From Kiritimatiellia bacterium (GTDB lineage Bacteria; Verrucomicrobiota; Kiritimatiellia; RFP12; UBA1067): 33,001 nucleotides of DNA. Positions 1 to 8,258 of the stretch are shown here, piece by piece. The notes below the pieces were generated by a model. That model saw only the letters and a program-made list of their open reading frames with translations. It made no database searches and was not told the origin of the DNA. The position numbers were made by a program, and so were the translations under genes. The stretch covers positions 1-33,001 of the forward strand of contig JAFRDO010000076.1 in the NCBI GenBank assembly GCA_017403825.1, in the 5' to 3' direction. Positions within the stretch are counted from its first letter, which is position 1; every line of letters starts with the position of its first letter.

Positions 1-53
1 GAGTTCGCGCGTTCGGCAGGGCGAGCTGCCCGGACGGAGCCGACAACGCCAGA

Positions 54-135
54 TTGCCAACCTTAACGAAACGAGAAGCCCCTTCTTCCGGCTAAACTTT
101 CGTTTAACCTTTCTAAGTTTCGTTTACTTTGGCAA
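54..135. repeat. Imperfect inverted repeat with TTTGCCAAA/TAAACG motif
   Basis: The arm at 54-72 (TTGCCAACCTTAACGAAAC) pairs with the reverse complement of 117-135 (TTGCCAAAGTAAACGAAAC) at 16 of 19 positions. Between the arms lie further copies of a TTTCGTTTA core at 98-106 and a short AGAAG-CCC-CTTCT hairpin at 74-86. The element sits just downstream of the last gene of the AEC-transporter operon. It may act as a terminator or be a dispersed repeat. A related motif occurs at the other end of the window (32868-32912 and 32983-33001). No gene was found in 1-161; the first 50 bases hold nothing I recognise. Confidence 0.55.
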
Positions 136-161
136 ACAACCCCGTTCATCTTTATGAAGGG

Positions 162-1097
162 CTACAGCAACGCCATGGCGAGGGCGATCACAACGGGCAT
201 CGTCACGATGCTTATGAGCGTAGTGCCGCTTACGATCGCCACGCCGACGTCAACGTCGCGACGGAACTTGGCAGAGAAGATCGACACCAGCGCCGCCACC
301 GGCGCCGACGAGGCGATGACCATCGCAAGCATCATGTCCGGATCAAGCCACCGCCGGAACGGAAGCATCGCCGCGACGAGCAGCAACGGGCTCGCGAAGA
401 GCCGCAGCGCGGCCGCCGCGTAGACCCCGCCCGACCGCGCCACCCTGCCGAACTTCACGCCGACCAGGCTGTAGCCGATGACCACCATCGCGACAGGCGT
501 GTTCAGGTTCGCGAGGTGGCGGACCGGTTCTGCGACGACCGCCGGCAAGCTCACTGACATCAGGAAGAGCGGCAGCCCAAGCGCGATGCCGACAGTGCCA
601 GGATTGAAGACCGACTTCAGCAACCCCTCGCTCCTGCCGCCGCTTTCTTCCCCCATCGTCTTCACGCCCCAGCTCCAGATGAAGAGATTGAACACCACGA
701 TGTAGACCGCGCCAAAGAAGACGCCGCGCGGACCGAGGATCGCCTGCTCGAGCGGCAGGCCCATGAAGCCGGCGTTGGAGAAGACCGCCGCGAGGCGAAG
801 CGTCCGCCGCGTATCGTCGCCGCCGCCGCGCACGCACAATGCGGAGAGCGCGATGAGCGCAAGGTGCCCGAACGAGGCGAACGCGAACGCCAGTCCCAGT
901 CCGCCGAGCATGGCGCTGTCGAACGGACGCTGGAAGCAGTCGATGATCACGCACGGGGTGACGACGAACATGAGCAAGTTCACCATTCCGCCGATCGCGC
1001 CGTCACCGAGAAGCTTCAAGCGGCGGAGCACCGCGCCGACGCCCATCAGCACGAAAAGCACCGCGACCTGCGAAGCGACTGAAACCAGGTTTTCCAT
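162..1097 (-). CDS. AEC (auxin efflux carrier) family transporter
   Basis: This predicted inner-membrane permease has 311 residues, normal for the AEC family, which exports or imports small organic anions. It is highly hydrophobic with about ten predicted membrane spans. Typical features are the N-terminal segment around VAVLFVLMGVGAVLRRLK, the conserved NAGFMGLPL motif of the first repeat, and a C-terminal segment with SSAPVAALVSIFSAKF. I chose the ATG at 1097 because it overlaps the stop of the upstream fusion gene by one base (TGATG) and begins directly with the first membrane span. A longer open frame upstream reads as out-of-frame nonsense of the neighbour. It is the last gene of the AI-2E/thiD/fusion operon. 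The substrate cannot be told from sequence. Confidence 0.87.
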   Translation of the reverse strand: MENLVSVASQVAVLFVLMGVGAVLRRLKLLGDGAIGGMVNLLMFVVTPCVIIDCFQRPFDSAMLGGLGLAFAFASFGHLALIALSALCVRGGGDDTRRTLRLAAVFSNAGFMGLPLEQAILGPRGVFFGAVYIVVFNLFIWSWGVKTMGEESGGRSEGLLKSVFNPGTVGIALGLPLFLMSVSLPAVVAEPVRHLANLNTPVAMVVIGYSLVGVKFGRVARSGGVYAAAALRLFASPLLLVAAMLPFRRWLDPDMMLAMVIASSAPVAALVSIFSAKFRRDVDVGVAIVSGTTLISIVTMPVVIALAMALL

Positions 1098-2374
1098 CAC
1101 ATGCCGGCAAGCGCGGCAAAGTCGCGCGACGCCTGTTCTGCGGACGAGAACCGGATCGCGCTCCAGCCAGCGCGGCGCGCCCCATCGCAGTTCGCCTCTA
1201 CGTCGTCGATGAAGCAGAGCTCGCCGGCGGGAAGGCCGAGCCGCGACCGGAGAAGCTCGTATATGCGGCGCTGCGGCTTGAACATCCGCTCCTCGCCTGA
1301 AATCACCATCGCGTCCGCAAGCGCGATGTAGTCGGCAAACACCTCGCGGAACCGCGCCGCCATGTTCGTTGACATGTTGGAAAGTATTCCGATCTTGAGC
1401 CCACGCGCCTTCAGGTCGCGCATCCACTCGAGTGTCGCAAGGTTGCGGCTTCCCTCAAGAAAGCTAGCCATGTCTTCCGCGACGATCTTGGCCCGGACGT
1501 CCGCCGAAAGCTCAAGCCCTGCATCGGCCCATATGAGGTCGTACATCTCGTCCATCGACATGAAGTCCGCGTCCATGAGCCGCCTGTACCGCGCAAAGCC
1601 GTCCTCCAGGACCTTCCAGTCGATTCCGAGCTGCGCCGTCCGCGCGCGCACGCGCTTGGGCATTGTCGATGTCGTCATCACGCCGCCGAAGTCAAAGACG
1701 ACGGCAGATAGCCTGCGCACGCCGCAGATGCCGTCGGAGAGGCCCGTCCTCACGAACTCGTATCGGCGCGTGCCGTCGGGGTAGACGAGGATTGCGCCGG
1801 CGTCAAGGAACCGAACCCAGTTCTCGCGCGTGAACGGAACCGCAGCCGCACCCCTGGCCGTCAGGAACGCTGCGATGTAGAGGTCATGCGTGACGGCAAC
1901 GAAAAGCCTCTTGGTGAAACGCTCGTCAAGCCACGACTCGAACACGTCGGTTGCCACGCCGAGCTGGGCGAACCCGCGCTGCCGCCCGGTCGCGAAATAC
2001 TCGATGCAAGCGTTGAAGAAGTTCTCCGGCTTGAAGACGTCCAGCACCTCGTCGGTGTCGGTGTAGTAGAACGAGTCGTTGCCGAGCCGGCCTTCCGCCA
2101 GAATTTCAGGAGCGGCGACGCCCATGCCGGCGGCGATGGATTCCGCCGTCATGCGCGTGCGCATCAGCGGACTCGCCGCGAACTGCACGTCGTCACGGAA
2201 ATCCGCAAGTCTGCGACCAAGCTCGGTCGCCGTCCGCACCCCGCGCTCCGTCAGCGCCAGCGTGTCGCCGAACGTCGGATCGTCAGGGTCTATCTGCGGA
2301 CGCTCCGCGTGCCGCACCATCAATATGGCCCGCGCCCCCTTCTCAATCTCGGCCTTAAATTCGTCAATCGTCAT
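1097..2374 (-). CDS. Histidine-phosphatase / HAD-hydrolase fusion protein
   Basis: Two phosphatase folds are joined in one 425-residue chain. Residues about 1-215 look like the histidine phosphatase (phosphoglycerate mutase-like) superfamily: LMVRHAERP supplies the phospho-accepting His and Arg, and AVTHDLYIAAFL supplies the second catalytic His. Residues about 225-425 look like a HAD subfamily IA hydrolase: AVVFDFGGVM gives the nucleophilic Asp (DxGG rather than DxDG, usual in this subgroup), IGILSNMST gives motif II, FKP gives the motif III Lys, and LCFIDDVEANCDGA gives motif IV. The start overlaps the thiD stop by 4 nt (ATGA) and has a GGAGGGGAG Shine-Dalgarno sequence. It is co-transcribed with thiD, so a phosphorylated metabolite is the likely substrate. 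Which one is unknown. Confidence 0.82.
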   Translation of the reverse strand: MTIDEFKAEIEKGARAILMVRHAERPQIDPDDPTFGDTLALTERGVRTATELGRRLADFRDDVQFAASPLMRTRMTAESIAAGMGVAAPEILAEGRLGNDSFYYTDTDEVLDVFKPENFFNACIEYFATGRQRGFAQLGVATDVFESWLDERFTKRLFVAVTHDLYIAAFLTARGAAAVPFTRENWVRFLDAGAILVYPDGTRRYEFVRTGLSDGICGVRRLSAVVFDFGGVMTTSTMPKRVRARTAQLGIDWKVLEDGFARYRRLMDADFMSMDEMYDLIWADAGLELSADVRAKIVAEDMASFLEGSRNLATLEWMRDLKARGLKIGILSNMSTNMAARFREVFADYIALADAMVISGEERMFKPQRRIYELLRSRLGLPAGELCFIDDVEANCDGARRAGWSAIRFSSAEQASRDFAALAGM

Positions 2375-3171
2375 GGCCTTGGCTCCCCTCCTCCTTGCAC
2401 GAATCCCAGCACGCCGCAGGCTTCGCCGACGAGGTACGAGCCGGCGATCGCCGCGCGGACGTGCCGCTTCGCGCCCTCGATCGCCTGCACGACGCCATGC
2501 CCTAGCGCAAGTTCCGCGGCGAGCGCGGCGGCGAGCGTGCAGCCGGTCCCGTGCGTCGAGACCGGATTCGGAATCCGCGGCAGCGAGAACGAGCGCGATT
2601 CGCGTCCATCGAAAAATACGTCCGTCGCCTCATCGCCGTCGGCGTGTCCGCCCTTTACCAGCACCGCGCAACCGAAGCGGTCGTAGACTCCCCTTGCGAG
2701 CGTCTCGGCGTTGCCGTCAGCTCCGCAGAGCGCGGCGGCCTCCGGCAGGTTCGGCGTGACTAGCGTCGCAAGCGGCAGAAGCCTGCGCTTCAGCGCATCG
2801 ACCGCATCGTCGGAAATCAGCCTGGCTCCGCTCGTCGCAACCATCACAGGATCAATGACGCGCATTATCTCGGGGTGGACGGCAATACGGTCGGCGACGG
2901 CATCGATCACCGGCGCCTCGGCCAGCATGCCCGTCTTCAATGCGCGTATGTCGTAGACGCCTAGCACCGCATCCAGCTGCGCGGCCACGAAGTCCGGAGG
3001 CACTGCGTGGACTGCGGAGACGCCGTGCGGGTTCTGCGCCGTCAGCGCGGCAAAGACAGTGCAGCCGTGAAGCCCATAAGAGTGAAACGTCCGCAAGTCG
3101 GCCTGAACGCCGGCGTTACCGCCGGAGTCGGAACCGGCGATGGTCAGGCAACAGGGGTGCGTCTCCTCCAT
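2371..3171 (-). CDS. thiD: Hydroxymethylpyrimidine (phosphate) kinase ThiD
   Basis: This ribokinase-fold enzyme phosphorylates HMP and HMP-phosphate to HMP diphosphate, the pyrimidine half of thiamine. At 266 residues it has the usual ThiD length. Family motifs run in order: TIAGSDSGGNAGVQADLRTF, then LKTGMLAEAPVI, DPVMVATSGARL, VTPNLPEAAALCG, VLVKGGH and HGTGCTLAAALAAELA with the catalytic anion-hole and base region. The start at 3171 lies three bases after the stop of the AI-2E permease gene, and the end overlaps the next start. No other thiamine gene and no TPP riboswitch were found nearby. A ThDP-dependent enzyme (4304-6106) lies one transcription unit upstream, so the kinase may help supply its cofactor; that link is inference. 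Confidence 0.93.
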   Translation of the reverse strand: MEETHPCCLTIAGSDSGGNAGVQADLRTFHSYGLHGCTVFAALTAQNPHGVSAVHAVPPDFVAAQLDAVLGVYDIRALKTGMLAEAPVIDAVADRIAVHPEIMRVIDPVMVATSGARLISDDAVDALKRRLLPLATLVTPNLPEAAALCGADGNAETLARGVYDRFGCAVLVKGGHADGDEATDVFFDGRESRSFSLPRIPNPVSTHGTGCTLAAALAAELALGHGVVQAIEGAKRHVRAAIAGSYLVGEACGVLGFVQGGGEPRP

Positions 3172-3174
3172 GCC

Positions 3175-4269
3175 TCAAACCACCGGCCGAATGTAGCGAG
3201 CCTTGACCGCACGCCAAAGCACCACGCAGAACGCCGAGAGCGGAATCGCCAGCAGCATGCCGAGGACAGGCCCGAGGACGATGGACCAGAAGAAAAAGCT
3301 GAAGATGACGCCTGCATAGCCGAGGCCCGTCTTGTCGCCCTGTATCCTTGGGGTGATGAAATAGCCGTCAAGCGCCTGCCCCATAAGCCATACGCCAAGC
3401 ACCAGGAGAAGACGCGTCAGCGAACCGTCGCGCGTGAAATACGCGAGCGGCAACGCAATGGGCAGGCAGACGACCGAGCCGAACAGCGGAATCAGGTTCA
3501 TGACGCCGAGCGCAAAGCCTATCAGGAAGCCGTAGGGAAGGCCCACAAGCCAGAAGCCCGTCCCGTACATCATGCCCTCGATGAGGCAGATCACCGTCTG
3601 ACGCTGGAAGAAGGAAACCAGAATGTCCACAAAAGCGTCGACCTGCTCGGCCAAGAAGCACCGCGTGCCCTCTTTCAGGAATGGCATGTGAGAAGTGATC
3701 TCGCCGCCGCGACGCTCCTTCGTCATCAAGAAGAAGACGAAGAAGATGAGCGTCACGAGCCCGGAGACGACGCCAAGCAGGCACTTCACCGCACCAGTGC
3801 CAGCCTTGATCGCTGTCGGTCCGTACTTTGTGTACATGTAGCCAACGTCCTCATACGGTATGCCCATCTGAAGGAGCAGCGAATGAAGCCTCGGGAACGT
3901 GCCGCGGAACCAATGCAGCACCTGGTTGAGCAACTCCGGGCCCTGCCCAATCAGGTGAATCAGCTGATCGACCAGCATCGAGCCTGCATACCACAAGAAG
4001 AACCCAAGCGGCAGGAAGACTGTCATAAGCATAGCTACGAGCGCAAGCGTCGGGTTGCGCACGGTTCGCCGCCACCACCGGTAATAAGGCCTGAAAAACA
4101 GCGCGAGGAAAAAGCCGAGAAGGACCGGCACTATCGCTGGCATGGCGAACGCGAGAGCCTTCAGCAATATCCAGGCGACAAGCGCGACGAACGCGAAAAC
4201 GACGGAGACGGACAGGACTGTCAGCCCGTTCGCCACCGTTCGCTTCTGACTGTCGGTAAAGTCAATCAT
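3175..4269 (-). CDS. AI-2E family transporter (YdiK/TqsA-type permease)
   Basis: This 364-residue polytopic inner-membrane protein belongs to the AI-2 exporter superfamily. N-terminal spans (residues about 10-45 and 60-90) flank a short loop rich in Tyr/Arg. A central soluble region with GPELLNQVLHWF is followed by a cluster of spans containing the family-characteristic NLIPLFGSVVCLPIALPLAYF region and a C-terminal VLGPVLGMLLAIPLSAF. Members export autoinducer-2, ions or small solutes, so the substrate is open. The ATG at 4269 is preceded at exactly six bases by TATAAT, with no Shine-Dalgarno sequence, which suggests a leaderless message. It heads the operon permease-thiD-phosphatase fusion-AEC transporter. 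Confidence 0.88.
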   Translation of the reverse strand: MIDFTDSQKRTVANGLTVLSVSVVFAFVALVAWILLKALAFAMPAIVPVLLGFFLALFFRPYYRWWRRTVRNPTLALVAMLMTVFLPLGFFLWYAGSMLVDQLIHLIGQGPELLNQVLHWFRGTFPRLHSLLLQMGIPYEDVGYMYTKYGPTAIKAGTGAVKCLLGVVSGLVTLIFFVFFLMTKERRGGEITSHMPFLKEGTRCFLAEQVDAFVDILVSFFQRQTVICLIEGMMYGTGFWLVGLPYGFLIGFALGVMNLIPLFGSVVCLPIALPLAYFTRDGSLTRLLLVLGVWLMGQALDGYFITPRIQGDKTGLGYAGVIFSFFFWSIVLGPVLGMLLAIPLSAFCVVLWRAVKARYIRPVV

Positions 4270-4275
4270 GCGGGC

Positions 4276-4284
4276 ATTATACCA
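4276..4284 (-). promoter_or_regulatory. Extended -10 promoter giving a predicted leaderless mRNA
   Basis: On the minus strand TGGTATAAT ends six bases before the ATG at 4269. The perfect TATAAT has an upstream TG (extended -10) and no convincing -35 box. Initiation about seven bases after the hexamer would fall on the start codon. It lies in the 34-base gap after the YerE-like gene. Confidence 0.65.
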
Positions 4285-4303
4285 TATTTCGGCGTGCGGC
4301 GGC

Positions 4304-6106
4304 TCAGAACCCGGACAGCGGCGGTATCAGCATGTTCTCCGCAAACTCGTCGCGAGGCAAGAACGGAGCCATGTCCTCAAGCGGCGCGGAGACCATCGTG
4401 CCATCCGGCAACTTCTTCGACGCCGCCTTAGGACCAAGTATCTCAAACGGATCAAGCATCACCTCCGCCAGCACCGGACCGTCCACCGTGAATATCTCCG
4501 GCAGCTTCTCGTCCAGCTCCTGGTTGTTCGCCAGCCTGAAATATGGGAAACCGTAGACCGCCGCCAGCTTCTCAAAGCTCGGCAGCATAACGCCAGAGCC
4601 GGGCTCTGACCCCATGAACCTGCCGCCGAAAAACGCCTTCTGCGTAGTCTTTATCGAAAGGTAGCCGTCGTTGTTGTAGACGAACAGCTTTATCGGCAGC
4701 CTGTAATTCAGCACGGTCTGCAGCTCCTGCAGGTTCATCTGGATCGACCCGTCGCCCTCGAGGCACACGACCGTCCGGCAGCCGCCGGCAAACGCGGCGC
4801 CGATCGCCGCGGGAAGTCCGTAGCCCATCGAAGCGCACGCTTCGTTCGAGAACATGCGCATTCCCCTGCGCACGGGAATCGCCTGGAACGTGGAGGTATA
4901 CGCGACGCCGTTCGCCGTCACTACGGTGAGCGGATCGGGGGCATGGCGCATCAGCGCCTCGGGCAGCACATAGCTAGACACGTAGTCGGTGCGACCGCGG
5001 TGCTCGGGCGTCGTCACCGGATACTTCGCCTTCACCCTGCGGCAGTACGAGAGCCACTCCTCGCGCGGAGGCAGCGACGGCAGCGCGGCATGCAACGCCC
5101 GCAGGAACTCGCCCGCGTCGGCACGGATCTTCACGTCAGGGCGGAACGTCGGCTTCTCCAGCTCGTTAGGGTCAACGTCAACCATCACCTTTGTCGCCGC
5201 CCGCGCCACTGTCTCGTAAGCGTACCCGCAGATGCGGATCCCCATCCTCGTGCCGAGCACGATGAAGAGGTCGCTGTTCTGCATGATGAAGTTCGCCGGC
5301 CTTTCCCCGAGTATCCCGGGACGGCCGAAGAAGAGCGAATGGTCCGACGGAATGAGGTCGATGCCGGAAATCGAAGTCAGCACCGGAACGTTCAGCGACT
5401 CCGCAACTTCAAGGAAAAGCGACTCGGAGTGGGCGTTGCGCACGCCGGAACCGACGACGATCGCCGGCCTCTTCGCATTGCGCAGAAGCGCGGCCACTTC
5501 GTCCACCTGGCTTTGCGGCGGGACGGCGACAGGCTCCGCATGGGACGGCTCGACCGCCGCCGAGACAAGCGCCTCCGGCATCTCCGCCGCCTGAATGTCG
5601 AGCGGAACGTCTATCCACACCGGCCCGGGACGTCCGCTCTGGCACAGCTCCCATGCCTCGGCCATTGCGGCAGGCACCTCCTCAACGCTCATGACGGTCT
5701 TCGCCATCTTCGTCATCGGACGCGCCGCGTCCACGATGTTGTATTCCTGGTCGCCGAGCTGGCGCAGCTTCAGCTGCGGGCACGCCGTAATCATCGTAGC
5801 TCGCTTGATCTGCCCGGACACGACGATCATCGGGACTGAATCGAGCCACGCCCCCATCACGCCGGTAAGCGCGTTGGTGCCGCCAGGGCCGGTCGTTACG
5901 CTGACCACGCCAGGCATGCCGGACATCCTTGCGTATCCTTCTGCCGCCATCGCGCACGCCTGCTCATGAAGGTTGCAGACATACTTGATGCGCGTCTCGC
6001 GTCCAAGCGCGTCGTTGAGGTGCATCGCGCCGCCGCCTGTCACGAGGAAGACGTGGCTCACTCCGCGATCAGCAAGGAACTTCCAGATGTAGTCGGCAAC
6101 CCTCAT
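4304..6106 (-). CDS. Acetolactate synthase-like ThDP enzyme, candidate YerE-type sugar carboligase
   Basis: This 600-residue member of the acetohydroxyacid synthase/pyruvate oxidase family has three domains. The N-terminal Pyr domain carries the ThDP-activating glutamate (Glu48 in NLHEQACAMAAEGYAR) and SVTTGPGGTNALTG. The central domain spans about 195-345. The C-terminal PP domain has the diphosphate/metal motif starting GDG at 451-453 and ending NND at 478-480. It lies 4 bases after ddhC/rfbH and has a strong GGGAGGTGA Shine-Dalgarno sequence. In Yersinia, YerE of this family adds a two-carbon acetyl unit from pyruvate to C4 of a CDP-3,6-dideoxy-4-ketohexose. The ddhA/ddhC context makes that role likelier than branched-chain amino acid synthesis; no small regulatory subunit gene is present. 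Carboligation on a sugar is inferred. Confidence 0.8.
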   Translation of the reverse strand: MRVADYIWKFLADRGVSHVFLVTGGGAMHLNDALGRETRIKYVCNLHEQACAMAAEGYARMSGMPGVVSVTTGPGGTNALTGVMGAWLDSVPMIVVSGQIKRATMITACPQLKLRQLGDQEYNIVDAARPMTKMAKTVMSVEEVPAAMAEAWELCQSGRPGPVWIDVPLDIQAAEMPEALVSAAVEPSHAEPVAVPPQSQVDEVAALLRNAKRPAIVVGSGVRNAHSESLFLEVAESLNVPVLTSISGIDLIPSDHSLFFGRPGILGERPANFIMQNSDLFIVLGTRMGIRICGYAYETVARAATKVMVDVDPNELEKPTFRPDVKIRADAGEFLRALHAALPSLPPREEWLSYCRRVKAKYPVTTPEHRGRTDYVSSYVLPEALMRHAPDPLTVVTANGVAYTSTFQAIPVRRGMRMFSNEACASMGYGLPAAIGAAFAGGCRTVVCLEGDGSIQMNLQELQTVLNYRLPIKLFVYNNDGYLSIKTTQKAFFGGRFMGSEPGSGVMLPSFEKLAAVYGFPYFRLANNQELDEKLPEIFTVDGPVLAEVMLDPFEILGPKAASKKLPDGTMVSAPLEDMAPFLPRDEFAENMLIPPLSGF

Positions 6107-6110
6107 CCGC

Positions 6111-7436
6111 TCACCTCCCGCAGAAATTGCGAATCGTCGAGATCATGTAATCCAGTTTCGCGTCGCCCATGCCCGGGTACAGCCCGATCCAGAGCGATGA
6201 GTTCATTATCGTGTCGGTGTTTTCGAGCGTGCCGACGACGCGGTAGTCCACGCCCTCGGCGAGATGTTCGAAGCACGGGTGCCGCAGTATGTTACCCGCG
6301 AAAAGGTTGCGCGTCTGAATGTTCGCAGCCTCCAGGCGCTTCGCGAGGTCGTTGCGCGAAAACCCGGCGTCCGGCAAGACCGTCATCAGGAACCCGAACC
6401 ACGACGGATCCGCCTCGGGAAGCTTCGCGAAGAGCCGCAGCTGAGGGAGGTCGTGCAGTCCGGAGTAAAGCCGGTCGAAGTTGGCCTTGCGCTTCTCGAC
6501 AAACGACGGAAACTTCTCGAGCTGTGCGCAGCCGACCGCCGCCTGCATGTCCGTCGCCTTGAGGTTGTAGCCGAAGTGAGAGTAGACGTACTTGTGGTCG
6601 TAGCCGAGCGGGAGGCTTCCGAACTGCTTCGTGAAGCGACAGCCGCAAGTGTTGTCTACACCCGATTCGCACCAGCAGTCGCGGCCCCAGTCGCGCATCG
6701 AGAGCGCGATCTTCTTTAACGTCGGGTCGTTGGTATAGACGGCACCACCCTCGCCCATCGTCATGTGGTGGGGCGGATAGAAGCTGGAAGTGCCGAGGTC
6801 GCCCCAGGTGCCCGTGAAGCGCCCTGCGAACTTGCTGCCGAGCGCATCGCAGTTGTCCTCAACCAGCCACAGCCCGTGCCGGTCGCAGAACGCCTTCACG
6901 GCGCGCGCGTCGAACGGGTTGCCGAGCGTATGCGCGAGCATCACCGCCTTCGTGCGCGGCGAAACTGCCGCCTCAAGCTTCGCAACGTCGATGTTCGCAG
7001 TTCCAATGTCGACGTCCACGAACACCGGCACCGCCCCATACTGGATGATCGGAGCGATCGTCGTGGGGAACCCAGCCGCGACGGTAATCACCTCGTCGCC
7101 GCGCCGCACCCGCCGTTCGCCGAGGAGCGGCGACGTCAGCGTCATGAACGCCAGCAGGTTCGCGGACGATCCGGAGTTGACGAGCAGCGCGAAGCGCACG
7201 CCGAGGTAGTCGGCGAGCCCCTTCTCGAACTTCTTCGACCAGCGTCCGTACGTAAGCCAGAACTCGAGCGAAGCATCCGCGAGGTTCGCCATCTCCCGTT
7301 CGTCGAAGACTCTCCCGGCGTAGTTCACGCGCGACTTGCCGGGCACGAACGCCTCCTCCTGCTTCGGACGGTGTACTAGCCGGTAGTATTCTGCTGTCTT
7401 CTCAAGTATCTCCTGTCTCAATTCCTCTGCGGTCAT
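6111..7436 (-). CDS. rfbH: CDP-4-keto-6-deoxyglucose 3-dehydrase (E1, RfbH/DdhC)
   Basis: This PMP-dependent, iron-sulfur member of the DegT/DnrJ/EryC1 fold removes the C3 hydroxyl of CDP-4-keto-6-deoxyglucose. It has 441 residues, normal for RfbH. Two diagnostic traits are visible. The Schiff-base Lys of ordinary aminotransferases is replaced by His in FYPPHHMTMGEGGAV (His223/224). A Cys cluster CWC-x7-CGC at residues 254-266, in RDWGRDCWCESG, matches the [2Fe-2S] region of E1. The downstream GYDHKYVYSHFGYNLKATDM is also typical. The start at 7436 has an AAAGGAG Shine-Dalgarno sequence. The gene is followed at once by the YerE-like ThDP enzyme and preceded, after one intervening gene, by the cytidylyltransferase. 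The 4,6-dehydratase (ddhB/rfbG) and reductase partner (ddhD/rfbI) are absent from this window. Confidence 0.92.
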   Translation of the reverse strand: MTAEELRQEILEKTAEYYRLVHRPKQEEAFVPGKSRVNYAGRVFDEREMANLADASLEFWLTYGRWSKKFEKGLADYLGVRFALLVNSGSSANLLAFMTLTSPLLGERRVRRGDEVITVAAGFPTTIAPIIQYGAVPVFVDVDIGTANIDVAKLEAAVSPRTKAVMLAHTLGNPFDARAVKAFCDRHGLWLVEDNCDALGSKFAGRFTGTWGDLGTSSFYPPHHMTMGEGGAVYTNDPTLKKIALSMRDWGRDCWCESGVDNTCGCRFTKQFGSLPLGYDHKYVYSHFGYNLKATDMQAAVGCAQLEKFPSFVEKRKANFDRLYSGLHDLPQLRLFAKLPEADPSWFGFLMTVLPDAGFSRNDLAKRLEAANIQTRNLFAGNILRHPCFEHLAEGVDYRVVGTLENTDTIMNSSLWIGLYPGMGDAKLDYMISTIRNFCGR

Positions 7437-7451
7437 GCCCGTTCTCCTTTG

Positions 7452-8258
7452 TCACGTGATTTTAGTCTTGCGCAGGCTTCTGCGATAGGCGCGGCGCTTT
7501 TCGGCATTGAATATGAAGACTGCCCTGGCCCTGGTCGCCAGGTGTGCCAGGCGCGCACGCAGCACAGTCCGCCAGTTGCCGCGCAGTCGTATCGTGCCGA
7601 ACAGCTTGCGGTTCAGCGCGGTGTCGCCGAACGCAGGGTGCCCCCCGGCGGGGTGGATCGGCGCGTCGACGAGAACGACTCCATCGCCTATCGCGCGAGC
7701 CTTGATGCCGCCATGGTCCGCATGGCGCATCACCAGCAGGTCGATCCTGACGCCGGGAAACTTCCCGCGGAACACCTCGGCCATGCGGAGCAACTCCGCC
7801 TCCTCAGGGTGATTGCGCCAAGTCCAGTACACGAACAGAGTCCGCTTCGACGCGCGCACAGTGTCGTAGAAGCGCTTGATGCGTCGGTCGAATTTTCTGC
7901 GGACCTCCGGGTAACTTTCCTCAAGGGGACGTCCGGCAGGAAAGTCGTGCAAGTGGTCGATATGCATCACGTCGTCGCTGTACCAGTCATGGCGGCTATC
8001 GTCCAACGGACCGTCGGTCTGCTTCTCGCATCGGCGCAAGTTCTCCTGCCTAAGGAACCCGGCGAAATCGTTCGCTACGAGCTTCGCCAGCGTGACCACG
8101 CCAAGCGTCCAGGTGCCGATCCAGTCGAGCGGATATGACGCCCGGCGCAGACGGCACCTTACGAGATGCGCGGCACACCCGCAGTCAGGCCCTATGCTGC
8201 ACACGAAGTCGTACTTCGTGCGCAGAAGCCTCTTCAACTCGCCAATGCCGCAGGTCAT
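7452..8258 (-). CDS. DUF1796-type putative papain-like cysteine peptidase, copy A (divergent)
   Basis: This 268-residue protein resembles the DUF1796 family, annotated as putative cysteine peptidases without known substrate. The N-terminal block SIGPDCGCAAHL (Cys26, Cys28) is followed by ASYPLDWIG and later by HLHDF (His104), giving a possible Cys-His catalytic pair. No signal peptide or membrane span is obvious, so it is probably cytoplasmic. I prefer the ATG at 8258 because it overlaps the cytidylyltransferase stop by 4 nt (ATGA). An in-frame ATG at 8276 would add MDQRLE. It sits between ddhA and ddhC in the operon, which ties it to glycan assembly rather than protein turnover. It differs more from copies B and C than they do from each other. 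The C-terminus is strongly basic. Confidence 0.7.
   Translation of the reverse strand: MTCGIGELKRLLRTKYDFVCSIGPDCGCAAHLVRCRLRRASYPLDWIGTWTLGVVTLAKLVANDFAGFLRQENLRRCEKQTDGPLDDSRHDWYSDDVMHIDHLHDFPAGRPLEESYPEVRRKFDRRIKRFYDTVRASKRTLFVYWTWRNHPEEAELLRMAEVFRGKFPGVRIDLLVMRHADHGGIKARAIGDGVVLVDAPIHPAGGHPAFGDTALNRKLFGTIRLRGNWRTVLRARLAHLATRARAVFIFNAEKRRAYRRSLRKTKIT

Noticed and set aside
66..149. Short minus-strand frame MNGVVCQSKRNLERLN... after the AEC gene
   Set aside because: It is made of the inverted-repeat element itself and has no ribosome binding site; it looks like repeat sequence, not a gene.
129..557. Long plus-strand open frames throughout, rich in Arg, His and Ala
   Set aside because: They are antisense shadows of GC-rich genes: biased to Arg/Ala/His, without motifs, and fully overlapped by well-supported minus-strand genes.
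3175..4303. TPP riboswitch for thiD or the ThDP-enzyme neighbourhood
   Set aside because: No CUGAGA/ACCUGA-type conserved elements were seen in the short gap, and the predicted message is leaderless.
4304..6106. Annotation as biosynthetic acetolactate synthase IlvB
   Set aside because: No ilvN/ilvH small-subunit gene, no other branched-chain genes, and direct linkage to rfbH and rfbF; sugar carboligase fits better, though not proven.
6111..7436. Annotation as an ordinary sugar aminotransferase
   Set aside because: The Schiff-base Lys is replaced by His and a four-Cys iron-sulfur cluster region is present, which marks the 3-dehydrase RfbH/DdhC.
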